64,000 nt of DNA. It comes from Terriglobales bacterium (GTDB lineage Bacteria; Acidobacteriota; Terriglobia; Terriglobales; Acidobacteriaceae). The stretch is from positions 186,001 to 250,000 of the forward strand of contig DATMXP010000024.1 of NCBI GenBank assembly GCA_035561515.1. Direction: 5' to 3'. This document shows, piece after piece, positions 17,050 through 26,333 of the stretch. Every line of letters starts with the position of its first letter. Positions within the stretch are counted from its first letter, which is position 1. The position numbers and the translations under genes are program-made. Below the pieces are notes generated by a model, which had not been told where the DNA came from, ran no database searches, and was given only the letters and a program-made list of their open reading frames with translations.

Positions 17050-19539
17050 ATGGCCTCACATATACAGGACTACTCGACCACTGCCGTTCAAAACGGCGGC
17101 GATATGCAGGAACGAGAACGGGTTTTTGATGCCTTCCGGCGCTGGGGATATCTGCAGGCCAATCTCGATCCCTTGGGACACTCCCTAAAGCCGGTTCCGC
17201 TTCCCGAGTTGGAACTCTCGGGTCCGTTTGCCGATGAGGCCCGCCGTGTTTACGCCGGAACTATCGGGGCCGAGTTCATGCACATTCTCGACCCCGAGAA
17301 GCGGAAGTTCATCCAAGACCGCCTGGAAGGCGAACCAGCCCCGGTTGACCAGCAGCACATCCTCGAGAAGCTGATTCAGGCCGACGAGTTCGAGCAGGTA
17401 ATCCAGTCGCGCTATCTCGGAACAAAGCGCTTCTCTGGGGAAGGTGTCTCGGCACAGATTCCGTTGATTGACGAGATCCTGCACTGCGCCGCCGAGCGCG
17501 AATGCAAACAAGTGGTGCTCGCCATGAGCCATCGCGGACGGCTCACGGTCATTGTCAACAACATGGGACGCGATGCGTCGGAAATCTTCGCCAAGTTCGA
17601 AGATGTGGATCCCCGTTCGGTCCTCGGCGGTGGAGACGTGAAGTACCACCTTGGCGCAACCGGTATGTTCACCGGACGCAACGGCAACCAGGTGAAGATC
17701 CACCTTGTATCGAATCCGAGCCACCTGGAAGCAGTGGGGCCGGTGGCGATTGGACGTACGCGCGCGAAGCAGGCTCACTTCGGCGAAGGAGGAGTTGATC
17801 GCGTATTCCCGGTGATCATCCACGGCGATTCGGCGTTCGCGGGACAAGGCATGGTAGCCGAGACGCTCGGCTTCGCGAACGTGAAAGCTTATACCGTCGG
17901 CGGCACTATCCATGTATTGGCAAACAACCTGATCGGATTTACCACAGAGCCCTTCGAGTACAACAGCTCGCGTTTCTCCACTGATCTTGCCAAGCGACTG
18001 CCGGTGCCCATCTTCCACGTGAACGCCGAAGATCCGGATGCGGTGATACGAATTGCAAAGCTGGCGGTCGAGTATCGCTACAAGTTCCATAACGACGTTG
18101 TCATCGACCTGATCGGGTATCGTCGTCACGGTCACTCGGAAGTGGACGATCCGACGATCACGCAGCCGGTGCGTTACGCCAAGATCAAAGACCACCCTCC
18201 GTTGTCGGAGATTTACGCGAAGCAGATTGGCGTCGACCCGAAGCCACTCGCCGACCGAATTCGCGCCGGGTACCAGGACGCGCAGACCCGTGCTAAGCAG
18301 TTGAAGAAGATGCCGGTGCTGGCGACTCATCCAGCGTATTGGGACCGCTACCAAGGCGGCCTTTACAACCCGGATTACGAAGTTGAAACAGCGATTACGC
18401 CGGACCAGGTGGCGCACATCACCAAGGTCGTAACCGTCCCGCCATCTAACGTTAGCGTTCATCCGAAAATTCAAAAGTTGCTCGAACAGCGGGCGGAAAT
18501 GAGTGCGGGTAAACGCCCGCTCGACTATGGTATGGCAGAGGCGCTGGCATTTGGCTCACTGCTGATGCAGGGTATTCACGTTCGACTCAGCGGACAGGAT
18601 ACTCAGCGCGGTACGTTTAATCAGCGCCACGATGTGCTGGTCGACGTGAATGACGAGCGCGAGTACTTCCCGCTTCAACACCTGGCTCCCGACCAGGCAA
18701 AGTTCGAGATCTACAACTCGACCCTTTCGGAGGCGGCCGTGCTCGGGTTTGAGTACGGATACAGCCGCGACTATCCGGAAGCGTTTGTCGGGTGGGAGGC
18801 GCAGTTCGGTGACTTCGCGAACGGCGCCCAGATAATCATCGACCAATTTGTAGTGGCAGGTGAAGACAAGTGGGGCTTGCTCAGCGGCCTCGTCATGCTG
18901 CTTCCCCATGGCTATGAAGGCCAGGGACCGGAGCACTCGAGCGCACGCATCGAGCGGTATTTGCAGTTGTGCGCACGCGACAATATCCAGGTGTGCCAGC
19001 CTTCGACGGCAGCCCAATACTTCCACCTGTTGCGCCGGCAAGTATTGCGCACATGGCGGAAACCGCTGATCTGCTTTACTCCGAAGAGCATGCTGCGGCA
19101 TCCGGACGCAAGTTCTCCGATTTCGGAGATCACCAGTGGACGTTTCCAGCCGATTATTCCGGATATCGATGTCCAGGATGCAAAACGTATCGTGGTGTGC
19201 ACCGGAAAAATCGGACGCGAAATCCGGATGGAGCGTAAGAAGCGCAAGAACACCGATACCGCGGTCATCTTCGTGGAGCAACTGTATCCGCTAGCTGAAG
19301 GCGAGTTGAGGGCGGCCTTGAACGCGCATCCAAACGCAACGGAGATTGTGTGGGTACAGGAAGAGCCGGCCAATATGGGCGCGCTGTATTACATGATTCC
19401 GCGTCTGAAGCGGCTGTCCGGCGGTCGTCCGGTGCTCTCGGTAAAGCGCTCGGCCAGTGCGACCCCGTCGACGGGTTCGGCCAAAGCGCATGAGATGGAG
19501 CAGCGCACGCTGATTGATTTGGCGCTCGGCGGAAAGTAA
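17050..19539 (+). CDS. sucA: 2-oxoglutarate dehydrogenase E1 component
   Basis: The thiamine-diphosphate E1 subunit decarboxylates 2-oxoglutarate in the TCA cycle. Visible signatures are VVLAMSHRGRLTVIVNNMG, GGDVKYHLGATG, IHGDSAFAGQGMVAETL, NNLIGFTT, HVNAEDPDAV, RRHGHSEVDDP and the C-terminal VWVQEEPANMGA. At 829 residues it is about 100 shorter than E. coli SucA because the N-terminal segment that binds E2 is missing: the sequence joins the family at AFRRWGYLQANLDPLG. The ATG at 17050 has no good Shine-Dalgarno site, and an ATG at 17104 is an alternative. No E2 or E3 gene is in the window. A stem-loop follows the stop. Confidence 0.94.
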   Translation: MASHIQDYSTTAVQNGGDMQERERVFDAFRRWGYLQANLDPLGHSLKPVPLPELELSGPFADEARRVYAGTIGAEFMHILDPEKRKFIQDRLEGEPAPVDQQHILEKLIQADEFEQVIQSRYLGTKRFSGEGVSAQIPLIDEILHCAAERECKQVVLAMSHRGRLTVIVNNMGRDASEIFAKFEDVDPRSVLGGGDVKYHLGATGMFTGRNGNQVKIHLVSNPSHLEAVGPVAIGRTRAKQAHFGEGGVDRVFPVIIHGDSAFAGQGMVAETLGFANVKAYTVGGTIHVLANNLIGFTTEPFEYNSSRFSTDLAKRLPVPIFHVNAEDPDAVIRIAKLAVEYRYKFHNDVVIDLIGYRRHGHSEVDDPTITQPVRYAKIKDHPPLSEIYAKQIGVDPKPLADRIRAGYQDAQTRAKQLKKMPVLATHPAYWDRYQGGLYNPDYEVETAITPDQVAHITKVVTVPPSNVSVHPKIQKLLEQRAEMSAGKRPLDYGMAEALAFGSLLMQGIHVRLSGQDTQRGTFNQRHDVLVDVNDEREYFPLQHLAPDQAKFEIYNSTLSEAAVLGFEYGYSRDYPEAFVGWEAQFGDFANGAQIIIDQFVVAGEDKWGLLSGLVMLLPHGYEGQGPEHSSARIERYLQLCARDNIQVCQPSTAAQYFHLLRRQVLRTWRKPLICFTPKSMLRHPDASSPISEITSGRFQPIIPDIDVQDAKRIVVCTGKIGREIRMERKKRKNTDTAVIFVEQLYPLAEGELRAALNAHPNATEIVWVQEEPANMGALYYMIPRLKRLSGGRPVLSVKRSASATPSTGSAKAHEMEQRTLIDLALGGK

Positions 19540-19545
19540 GTCCTG

Positions 19546-19577
19546 AGGCACGGAGTCAGAAGATTCCGTGCCTTGTT
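19546..19577 (+). terminator. Probable terminator of sucA
   Basis: A 9-bp perfect stem AGGCACGGA / TCCGTGCCT with a 10-nt loop begins 7 bp after the sucA stop and is followed by TGTT. The weak U-run lowers confidence. Confidence 0.6.
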
Positions 19578-19681
19578 CCTCCCGACCGAAAATTCGTCCC
19601 GCCGACGACAACTTTCTGAGCCTCGCCTACAATTGCGACATCCGTATAAATCTGTAGTTGCTCAGTTCCACTGAAGAACCC

Positions 19682-22288
19682 ATGGAAAGAACCCTTCGAC
19701 TACGCACGGCAATTGCGTTTCTGCTGTTTTCCCTTCTTATTTCTCCAATTTTTGGTCGTGAGCCATTACCGCTGGAAAACGGAAAGTCCGGCCTGGAACT
19801 GGCGCTTCGCAAACTTCGAACCACCGCACGCCTAATGCACACCGCCGCTCATCCCGACGATGAAGACGGAGGCATGCTGACTTTACAGTCTCGTGGGCAC
19901 GGCGTTGTAGCGGTACAGATGACGCTCACCCGCGGCGAAGGCGGACAGAACGCCGTCGGCAAGGAACTCGGCGACGAACTCGGCATGCTGCGGACGCTGG
20001 AACTGCTGGAAGCGGATCGTTACTACGGCGTGGAACAGAGATTCAGCCGGGTGGCAGACTTTGGGTTTTCGAAGTCAGCGGAAGAGACGCTTACGAAGTG
20101 GGATGCGCGCAACACGGCACTGGCCGATATTGTGAGGGTGATCCGTACGTTTCGACCCGAGGTGGTGATCAGCCGGTTTATAGGCGATCCGTCGGATGGG
20201 CACGGGCAACATCAGGCGTCCGGGATCCTGACTCGCGACGCATTTCGCGCGGCGGGAGATCCGACGAAGTTTCCGGAGCAGATCAAGGAAGGCTTGCAGC
20301 CATACCAACCAAAGAAGTTGTATGTGCGTGCGCGTGGCGACGATTGGAATGTGGAGCTCGACGTCAACAGCCAGGACCCGGCATTAGGTGCGTCTTACGT
20401 GGCGTTTGGCTGGAAGGGACTGAAGCATCAGTTGTCGCAGGGTTCGGCAAACTGGCAGATGCCGACACGCATGTGGACAAGTCACTACAAGCTCGCCGAC
20501 ACAACCATTCCCAACTACAAACCGGGACGGGAGAAAGATTTCTTCGACGGAATTGACACCGGCCTAATGGCGCTGGCGAGCATAGCGCCGCAGGCTGAGT
20601 CGCTGAAGGCCGGAGTGCAGCAATTGGATGGATACGTGGCTCAAGCCACGAAGGTTGCGGACGCGAATCCCAAGTCGGCGGCGGAACCGTTGCTGCGCGG
20701 ATTTGCGAAGACGCAGGAATTGATCGCCGCAGTGAAGAAGTTGCCAATCTCCGGCGAGCAGATGGAAACCCTCATCGTTGCGCTGGAGACGAAACGCGAT
20801 CAGTTCCGCGATGCGGCTAACCTGGCTTTGGGCGTGACTCTGAAGGCGGTGGCGGAACTCCCCGCGATGAACGACGTGAAAGATCCGGCGGCGCAGTTAT
20901 GGCTGGCTGCAACTCCGGAGAGCCAGTTCACACTTCGGCTGACGAGCACGGGAATGTCGCAGTTCACACCCGCGATCACGTTTCCACCTGGTGCGGTGAC
21001 GCAATCGTCGTGGCGAGGGAATGTGGCGACGGTCAGCCTGTCGAGAACAGCGCCGTACACGCGGCAGTACTGGTATCGCGATGATCCGGAGCGGGAGTCC
21101 ATCTACAAGATCAGCGATCCGGAGTTTGAAACGCTTCCGTTGACTCCGTGGCCGTTTGCGGCAAAGGCAACGTATCGCTACAAAGGGCTTGAAGGTGAAG
21201 TGACCACGACGGTGGAGGTCGCACAACCGAAGGAGCATCCGCTGATCATCGGGCCGGAGTTGTCGGTGGCGACGCCAAGTTGGACAGCTGTGCGTTCCGT
21301 TGGGGCAAGTGATTGGACAAGCATTCCAATCACACTCAAATCAAACGAACGGGTGACCAACGACTCGCCAGTTCCTCACGTCCGACTATCGGTCCCCGAA
21401 GGCTGGAAGACGAATACGCCGCGTGACTACGGCGAGTTAAGTACGTCGGGAAAAGAAATGCATGTGAAGGGCGCTGCCTTCCAGCCCGCCAATTCGCACG
21501 AACAACGGGCGGCAGCGACCGCAATCGCCGATTTGGGAAAGCAGCAATTTGAAGTCGGGTACTCGCCCGTCAGCCGCGACGATCTCGGCACGGCTTACTA
21601 CTTCCGGAAAGCCACTCAGCCAGTCAGCATTGTTGATGTAAAGGTTCCGCAGGGACTAAAAGTCGGATACATCATGGGCGTCGGCGACGATATCCCCGAT
21701 GTGTTGCGGTCGATCGGTGTAAATGTGACGGTCATCTCGCCGGAAGAGTTGAAGTCTGGCGACCTATCGAAGTATGGAACCATTGTGCTCGGCATTCGCG
21801 CACATGAGGCGCGTGAGGATCTGCGGCAGTACAACCAGCGTCTGCTCGACTTTGCGCAGAATGGCGGTACGCTGATGGTGCAGTATGTGTACCAGACGCA
21901 GCAATTCAATGACGGCAAGTTCGCGCCGTATCCGCTGAACATCAGTCGCAACAACAAGGATCGCGTCACGGTAGAGGAAGCACCGGTAGAGATACTTGCG
22001 CAGGATAGTCCGGCTTTCCAGTCGCCGAACAAGATCTCCCAGAAGGACTTCGACGGATGGGTGCAGGAACGCGCGCTTTACTGCCCGACGGAGTGGGACA
22101 GCCATTACCAGCCGCTGCTCTCGAGCAATGATCCGGGAGATCCGCCCGAGAAGGGCGGGTTGTTAGTAGCTAAATACGGTAAGGGCACGTACATCTTCAA
22201 CGCTTGGTCGTTCTTCCGGCAGCTTCCGGCCGGGGTACCGGGAGCCATCCGGTTATACGTGAACTTGCTGAGCCTCGGACACCAGTAG
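19682..22288 (+). CDS. Exported PIG-L family deacetylase with long C-terminal region
   Basis: After a signal peptide (MERTLRLRTAIAFLLFSLLI) the protein has a LmbE/PIG-L domain at about residues 30-260. Its zinc motif is AHPDDEDGGML, with TRGEGGQNAVG and a later DGHGQHQASG. These enzymes remove N-acetyl groups from sugars such as GlcNAc. The next 350 residues contain beta-rich segments, and the C-terminal 250 residues (KVGYIMGVGDDIPDVLRSIG, then GTIVLGIRAHEAR) resemble a glutamine-amidotransferase-like domain. The ATG at 19682 begins the signal peptide; a TTG eight codons upstream is less likely. The protein is 868 residues. The substrate is unknown, but the signal peptide suggests export and action on glycans. 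APC permease follows 27 bp later. Confidence 0.88.
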   Translation: MERTLRLRTAIAFLLFSLLISPIFGREPLPLENGKSGLELALRKLRTTARLMHTAAHPDDEDGGMLTLQSRGHGVVAVQMTLTRGEGGQNAVGKELGDELGMLRTLELLEADRYYGVEQRFSRVADFGFSKSAEETLTKWDARNTALADIVRVIRTFRPEVVISRFIGDPSDGHGQHQASGILTRDAFRAAGDPTKFPEQIKEGLQPYQPKKLYVRARGDDWNVELDVNSQDPALGASYVAFGWKGLKHQLSQGSANWQMPTRMWTSHYKLADTTIPNYKPGREKDFFDGIDTGLMALASIAPQAESLKAGVQQLDGYVAQATKVADANPKSAAEPLLRGFAKTQELIAAVKKLPISGEQMETLIVALETKRDQFRDAANLALGVTLKAVAELPAMNDVKDPAAQLWLAATPESQFTLRLTSTGMSQFTPAITFPPGAVTQSSWRGNVATVSLSRTAPYTRQYWYRDDPERESIYKISDPEFETLPLTPWPFAAKATYRYKGLEGEVTTTVEVAQPKEHPLIIGPELSVATPSWTAVRSVGASDWTSIPITLKSNERVTNDSPVPHVRLSVPEGWKTNTPRDYGELSTSGKEMHVKGAAFQPANSHEQRAAATAIADLGKQQFEVGYSPVSRDDLGTAYYFRKATQPVSIVDVKVPQGLKVGYIMGVGDDIPDVLRSIGVNVTVISPEELKSGDLSKYGTIVLGIRAHEAREDLRQYNQRLLDFAQNGGTLMVQYVYQTQQFNDGKFAPYPLNISRNNKDRVTVEEAPVEILAQDSPAFQSPNKISQKDFDGWVQERALYCPTEWDSHYQPLLSSNDPGDPPEKGGLLVAKYGKGTYIFNAWSFFRQLPAGVPGAIRLYVNLLSLGHQ

Positions 22289-22315
22289 TCCTATCGCACA
22301 ACTTAAGGGAGCGTC

Positions 22316-23776
22316 TTGATCACGAACGAAAAGACTACCTCTGGCGACAATAAGTTAGTCCGCGGGCTCGGGCTCGGTTCTGCCACTACGCTGAACATGA
22401 TCGACATGATCGGCGTCGGCCCGTTTATCACGATACCCCTGATTGTGACCGCGATGGGCGGTCCGCAGGCGATGCTGGGCTGGATCTTCGGCGCGCTGCT
22501 GTCGATTTGTGACGGGCTGGTCTGGGCTGAGTTGGGCGCGTCGATGCCGGGTTCGGGCGGATCGTACAGGTACCTGAAAGACATTTACGGCCCTCAGAAG
22601 CTCGGCCGAATGATGTCGTTCCTGTTCATCTGGCAGCTTTCGTTCAGCGCGCCCCTGTCGATTGCGTCGGGATGCGTAGGGCTGGCGCGATATGCCGCAT
22701 ATATCTGGCCGTCGCTCGATCACGAGTATTTCGCGAGAAAGTTCCTCGTTGGTCCGCTTGAAATAAATGTGCTCGCCAATGGAGGAACGATCGTTGCGAT
22801 CAGTGTCTGCCTGCTCGCCCTATTTCTCCTATACCGGCAGATCACGGCAATCGGGAAGCTGTCGAAGTTGCTTGCTGTCGGCGTGCTAGGGACGATTGCA
22901 TGGGTCATCTTCGCGGGGCTGACGAACTTCGACAAGGCAAAAGCCTTCTCGTTCCCGCCCGATGCGTTTGTGCTCGACGAGCGTTTCTTTCTCGGCCTTG
23001 GAGCGGCAATGCTCGTTGCCGTGTACGACTACTGGGGTTATTACAACGTCTGCTTCTTTGGCGATGAGGTAAAAGACCCAGCACGCAACATACCGCGAGC
23101 GGTGATTTATTCGATCCTTGCCGTAGCTTCCATTTATCTCGTGATGAACATCTCGATTTTGGGGGTGATTCCATGGCAGGAGCTGGTTTCGGCGGCGAAG
23201 ACAGATTCGCGATTCTACGTGGCATCGACACTGATGCAACGAGTCTACGGTGACTTCGCAGGAAAGGTAGTCTCCGTCCTGATCATGTGGACCGCATTCG
23301 CAAGCGTGTTTTCCCTGCTTCTCGGGTACTCGCGGGTACCGTATGCAGCGTCCAAGGACGGCAACTACTTCAAAGTATTTTCGAAAATCCACCAACGTTT
23401 TCGTTTCCCGCACGTCTCATTATTGGCGCTGGGCGGGGTGGCCATTCTTTTCTGTTTTCTGAGACTGGCGGATCTGATTGCAGCGCTGGTAGTCATCCGC
23501 ATCATGGTGCAGTTCCTATTCCAGTGCGTAGGTCTGATCGTGCTGCGGCAAAGGCGCCCGGAAATGGATCGGCCATTTCGGATGTGGCTGTATCCGGTTC
23601 CGGCACTGATCGCAGCAGGTGGATTTGTGTACATATTGTTCCAGCGGGCCAACGCAGCGAAAGAGATCAAGTACGGAATTGTCATCATCATCGTTGGACT
23701 GGCGATTTACCTGGTGCGGAGCTTCAAACGGCGCGAGTGGCCGTTCCTGAAAGAATCCGTGGAGCATGGCAGATAG
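22316..23776 (+). CDS. APC family amino acid permease
   Basis: This polytopic membrane protein of 486 residues has about 12 hydrophobic segments. The APC start motif is visible: LGLGSATTLNMIDMIGVGPFITIPL, in which the helix-1 glycines form the substrate site. GSGGSYRYLKDIYG and the helix-6 region follow. It probably imports an amino acid with protons or by exchange; specificity cannot be read. The start is a TTG with GGGAG four bases upstream. Its end overlaps the MFS gene by 11 bp, so PIG-L, permease and MFS appear co-transcribed. Confidence 0.9.
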   Translation: MITNEKTTSGDNKLVRGLGLGSATTLNMIDMIGVGPFITIPLIVTAMGGPQAMLGWIFGALLSICDGLVWAELGASMPGSGGSYRYLKDIYGPQKLGRMMSFLFIWQLSFSAPLSIASGCVGLARYAAYIWPSLDHEYFARKFLVGPLEINVLANGGTIVAISVCLLALFLLYRQITAIGKLSKLLAVGVLGTIAWVIFAGLTNFDKAKAFSFPPDAFVLDERFFLGLGAAMLVAVYDYWGYYNVCFFGDEVKDPARNIPRAVIYSILAVASIYLVMNISILGVIPWQELVSAAKTDSRFYVASTLMQRVYGDFAGKVVSVLIMWTAFASVFSLLLGYSRVPYAASKDGNYFKVFSKIHQRFRFPHVSLLALGGVAILFCFLRLADLIAALVVIRIMVQFLFQCVGLIVLRQRRPEMDRPFRMWLYPVPALIAAGGFVYILFQRANAAKEIKYGIVIIIVGLAIYLVRSFKRREWPFLKESVEHGR

Positions 23777-25034
23777 CGGCACTCCATTAAGTGGGATCAC
23801 AATAAAAGCACCCGTGTCGGCGATCGGTCCGTTGCGGGAGCCCCTGTTCCGCGCGTTGTGGCTGGCGGCGGTGGTGTCCTACACCGGCGCATGGATGCAG
23901 AACGTCGGCACCGGATGGCTGATGGCGTCGCTGACGAACTCACCCGTCATGGTAGGACTCGTTCAAGCGGCTATCGCCGCACCGGTGTTCCTGGTGTCGA
24001 TCTTTGCAGGAGCGTTGGCCGACATGATGGATCGCCGGCGCCTACTTCTACTCACACAAAGCTGGATGGTACTGGCCGCCCTGTCGCTGGGGCTGCTCAC
24101 GCACTTCGGCATGATCACCCCGATGCTGTTGCTGATTTTCACGTTCCTGATGGGACTCGGCAACGTGATGAACGATCCGGCGTGGCAGGCGATCACGCAC
24201 GAAATCGTTTCGGACGAGAACTTCCCCTCGGCGGTAGCTTTGAACTCCGCAGGCTTCAATGTCGCCCGTGCCGTGGGGCCAGCGATTGGCGGAATCGTTA
24301 TAGCCGTCTGGGGTGCGGCGGCGGTCTTCCTGCTGAATGCTGCGTCGTTTTTCGGTGTCATCCTTGTGCTGTACGGATGGAAGCGGCGTCCGCATGAATA
24401 CCCTGTTCCCGCCAGTAGCGTGAAGGCGGCGATAAGGGCTGGGTTCAGCTTCGCGCTGCAGTCAAAAGGCATGCAGTCTGTGTTGATACGGACTGCGGTT
24501 TTCAGCGTGTCGGCCAGCGCGCTGTGGGCGATGCTGCCCCTGATTGCGCAGTGTTATGGCTCGATCGGATTCGGAACCATGGTGGCGGCCTTTGGCCTTG
24601 GTGCTCTCTTGGGAGCGGGACTGCTTCCGCAGCTACGGCGCTCGTTTACGGTAAACACGATTGTGGGTGCTGCGACCCTCATGTACGCTGCCGCTACCGC
24701 CGCCACAGGTTATATCCACGAATTTAACTCGCATTGCACACTGATGGTGATCGGCGGAGCGGGGTGGATCATTATCGTTGCCAGCCTCAACGTCTCAGCC
24801 CAGCTTTGTTCTCCAACGTGGCTTAAGGCTCGTACACTTTCGATGTACCTGATCGTTCTTCAGGGCGGCATGGCACTGGGCAGCACCTTCTGGGGGACCC
24901 TGGCCGAGCGCATCAGCATAAACACTTCGTTGTCGGTAGCGGGAATTGCCCTCGTGCTGGGGCTGCTGGTGAGCCGGAATCATCGACTCGGCGCCGATCA
25001 GCAAGAAATGCCACACGCCCCGGTCGTGAGTTGA
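23766..25034 (+). CDS. MFS transporter (MFS_3 / enterobactin exporter-like)
   Basis: This 422-residue protein of about 12 membrane segments belongs to the MFS_3 type of the major facilitator superfamily. Hallmarks are FRALWLAAVVSYTGAWMQNVGTGWLM in helix 1, FAGALADMMDRRRLLLLTQ between helices 2 and 3, and NDPAWQAITHEIV and ALNSAGFNVARAVGPAIGG in the first half. Such proteins usually export siderophores or drugs, but the substrate here is unknown. It overlaps the permease gene by 11 bp; the DinB gene follows after 49 bp. A second MFS_3 gene lies at 41939-43285. Confidence 0.9.
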   Translation: MADSGTPLSGITIKAPVSAIGPLREPLFRALWLAAVVSYTGAWMQNVGTGWLMASLTNSPVMVGLVQAAIAAPVFLVSIFAGALADMMDRRRLLLLTQSWMVLAALSLGLLTHFGMITPMLLLIFTFLMGLGNVMNDPAWQAITHEIVSDENFPSAVALNSAGFNVARAVGPAIGGIVIAVWGAAAVFLLNAASFFGVILVLYGWKRRPHEYPVPASSVKAAIRAGFSFALQSKGMQSVLIRTAVFSVSASALWAMLPLIAQCYGSIGFGTMVAAFGLGALLGAGLLPQLRRSFTVNTIVGAATLMYAAATAATGYIHEFNSHCTLMVIGGAGWIIIVASLNVSAQLCSPTWLKARTLSMYLIVLQGGMALGSTFWGTLAERISINTSLSVAGIALVLGLLVSRNHRLGADQQEMPHAPVVS

Positions 25035-25083
25035 AATTCATTTCTTTTGTCCGACGGGATTTTTCGAAACAGGAGAGAGCGAT

Positions 25084-25647
25084 ATGAAGAGAGTTGTTCT
25101 GACTGTAATGCTGCTCTGTTGCGCCATGGCGTTTGCGCAACAGCAACCTCCCAAACCTCCGGCACACGGCGGAGAAGTGCTAGACCGCCAGTTGAAGTTG
25201 ATCGAGAGCGAATTCGTTCCTGCCGCGGAAGCGATGCCCGCCGACAAGTATGATTTCGCCCCGACACAGGGTGAATTCAAGGGCGTCCGTACATTTGCGA
25301 AGCAGGTGAAGCACGTCGCCGCCACGAACTACAACATCGCTGCTGGACTGCTCGGCGAGAAACCACCTGTCGATCTGGGTAAGGGAGAAGATGGCCCTGA
25401 GAACTTGAAGTCAAAGGAAGAGATCGTAAAATTCCTGAAGGACTCGTTCGCCTATGCTCATAAGGCGGTCGGCACTATCAACGAGAAGAACCTGGTGGAG
25501 ATGATCCCGGGCCCATTCGGTGGAAAAAGCAGCCGTATGGCAGCAGCCAACATCATGATCTGGCATAGCTTCGATCATTATGGGCAGATGGCCGTCTATC
25601 TTCGGATGAACAGCATCATTCCTCCGGCAAGCCGCCAGCAGCAGTAA
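25084..25647 (+). CDS. Exported DinB-like four-helix protein
   Basis: The protein has a clear signal peptide (MKRVVLTVMLLCCAMAFAQ) followed by a DinB/YfiT-like metal-binding helical bundle of about 165 residues. The three expected histidines can be seen in KQVKHVAATNYNIA, and near the end in MIWHSFDHYGQMAVYLRMN. Cytoplasmic relatives (BstA, YfiT) are thiol transferases or hydrolases, but exported members have no known role. GGAGAG lies just upstream of the ATG. The HAD gene follows 11 bp downstream. Confidence 0.85.
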   Translation: MKRVVLTVMLLCCAMAFAQQQPPKPPAHGGEVLDRQLKLIESEFVPAAEAMPADKYDFAPTQGEFKGVRTFAKQVKHVAATNYNIAAGLLGEKPPVDLGKGEDGPENLKSKEEIVKFLKDSFAYAHKAVGTINEKNLVEMIPGPFGGKSSRMAAANIMIWHSFDHYGQMAVYLRMNSIIPPASRQQQ

Positions 25648-25658
25648 AGGAGAATTAA

Positions 25659-26333
25659 TTGGGGTTGCGAGCGATCTTTTTTGACGCGGGGAACACGCTG
25701 GTGTTCCCCGACCACCAACGGACGCTCGCACCTCTTCTCGCGCGCGGATACCGCTTCGGCGAAGACCAGCTGTTTGCCGCCGAGCGTGCAGCGCGCAAAT
25801 ATCGCGATTCCCTTCCCACTTCTGAACTTTCCTCGAACACTGACAAGCAATACTGGGTGATCTATTTCCGCGAACTACTGGGCATGAAAGCCGAGGAATC
25901 GTTAATCGCTGAGTTGGTTGAACTCTCCCGGACTTCCGGGAATTGGAAGCGCGTAATTCCCGGCACGCGCGATGTTCTGCTTCGCCTGAAGCAACGATTT
26001 CAAGTCGCGGTCATCAGCAACTCCGACGGACATATGGCTGACCTGCTGCGACAGGTAGGTCTCGGAGATTGCTTTGATTCGGTAACGGATTCGTCGATCG
26101 TAGGTTTTCAGAAGCCGCACCCCGGGATATTCCAGGCCGCGTTGAAGCAGGCCCGAGTCGAGGCCGCGGAAAGCATGTATGTCGGGGATATCTACTCGAT
26201 TGACTACCTGGGCGCCACAGCGGTTGGAATGCAGGCAATTCTGATGGACCTGTTCGGGACGTACACCAATAACGGCGTACCGCGAGTGGGAAGCCTGGAA
26301 GAACTGGAACAGGTACTTACGCATCAGCGGTAG
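25659..26333 (+). CDS. HAD superfamily hydrolase (HDHD3-like)
   Basis: The protein (224 residues) has HAD motif I as FFDAGNTL, motif II as VAVISNSDGHM, motif III Lys in GFQKPHPGIF, and motif IV as YVGDIYSIDYLGA. The residue two places after the nucleophilic Asp is Gly rather than the Asp acid of true phosphatases, so its activity may be weak or different. The start is a TTG with AGGAG six bases upstream. Its last 17 bp overlap the end of the convergent membrane-protein gene. The substrate is unknown. Confidence 0.88.
   Translation: MGLRAIFFDAGNTLVFPDHQRTLAPLLARGYRFGEDQLFAAERAARKYRDSLPTSELSSNTDKQYWVIYFRELLGMKAEESLIAELVELSRTSGNWKRVIPGTRDVLLRLKQRFQVAVISNSDGHMADLLRQVGLGDCFDSVTDSSIVGFQKPHPGIFQAALKQARVEAAESMYVGDIYSIDYLGATAVGMQAILMDLFGTYTNNGVPRVGSLEELEQVLTHQR

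Noticed and set aside
17185..18474. Open frame of 429 codons on the minus strand inside sucA
   Set aside because: Antisense shadow; the plus strand shows all E1 motifs.
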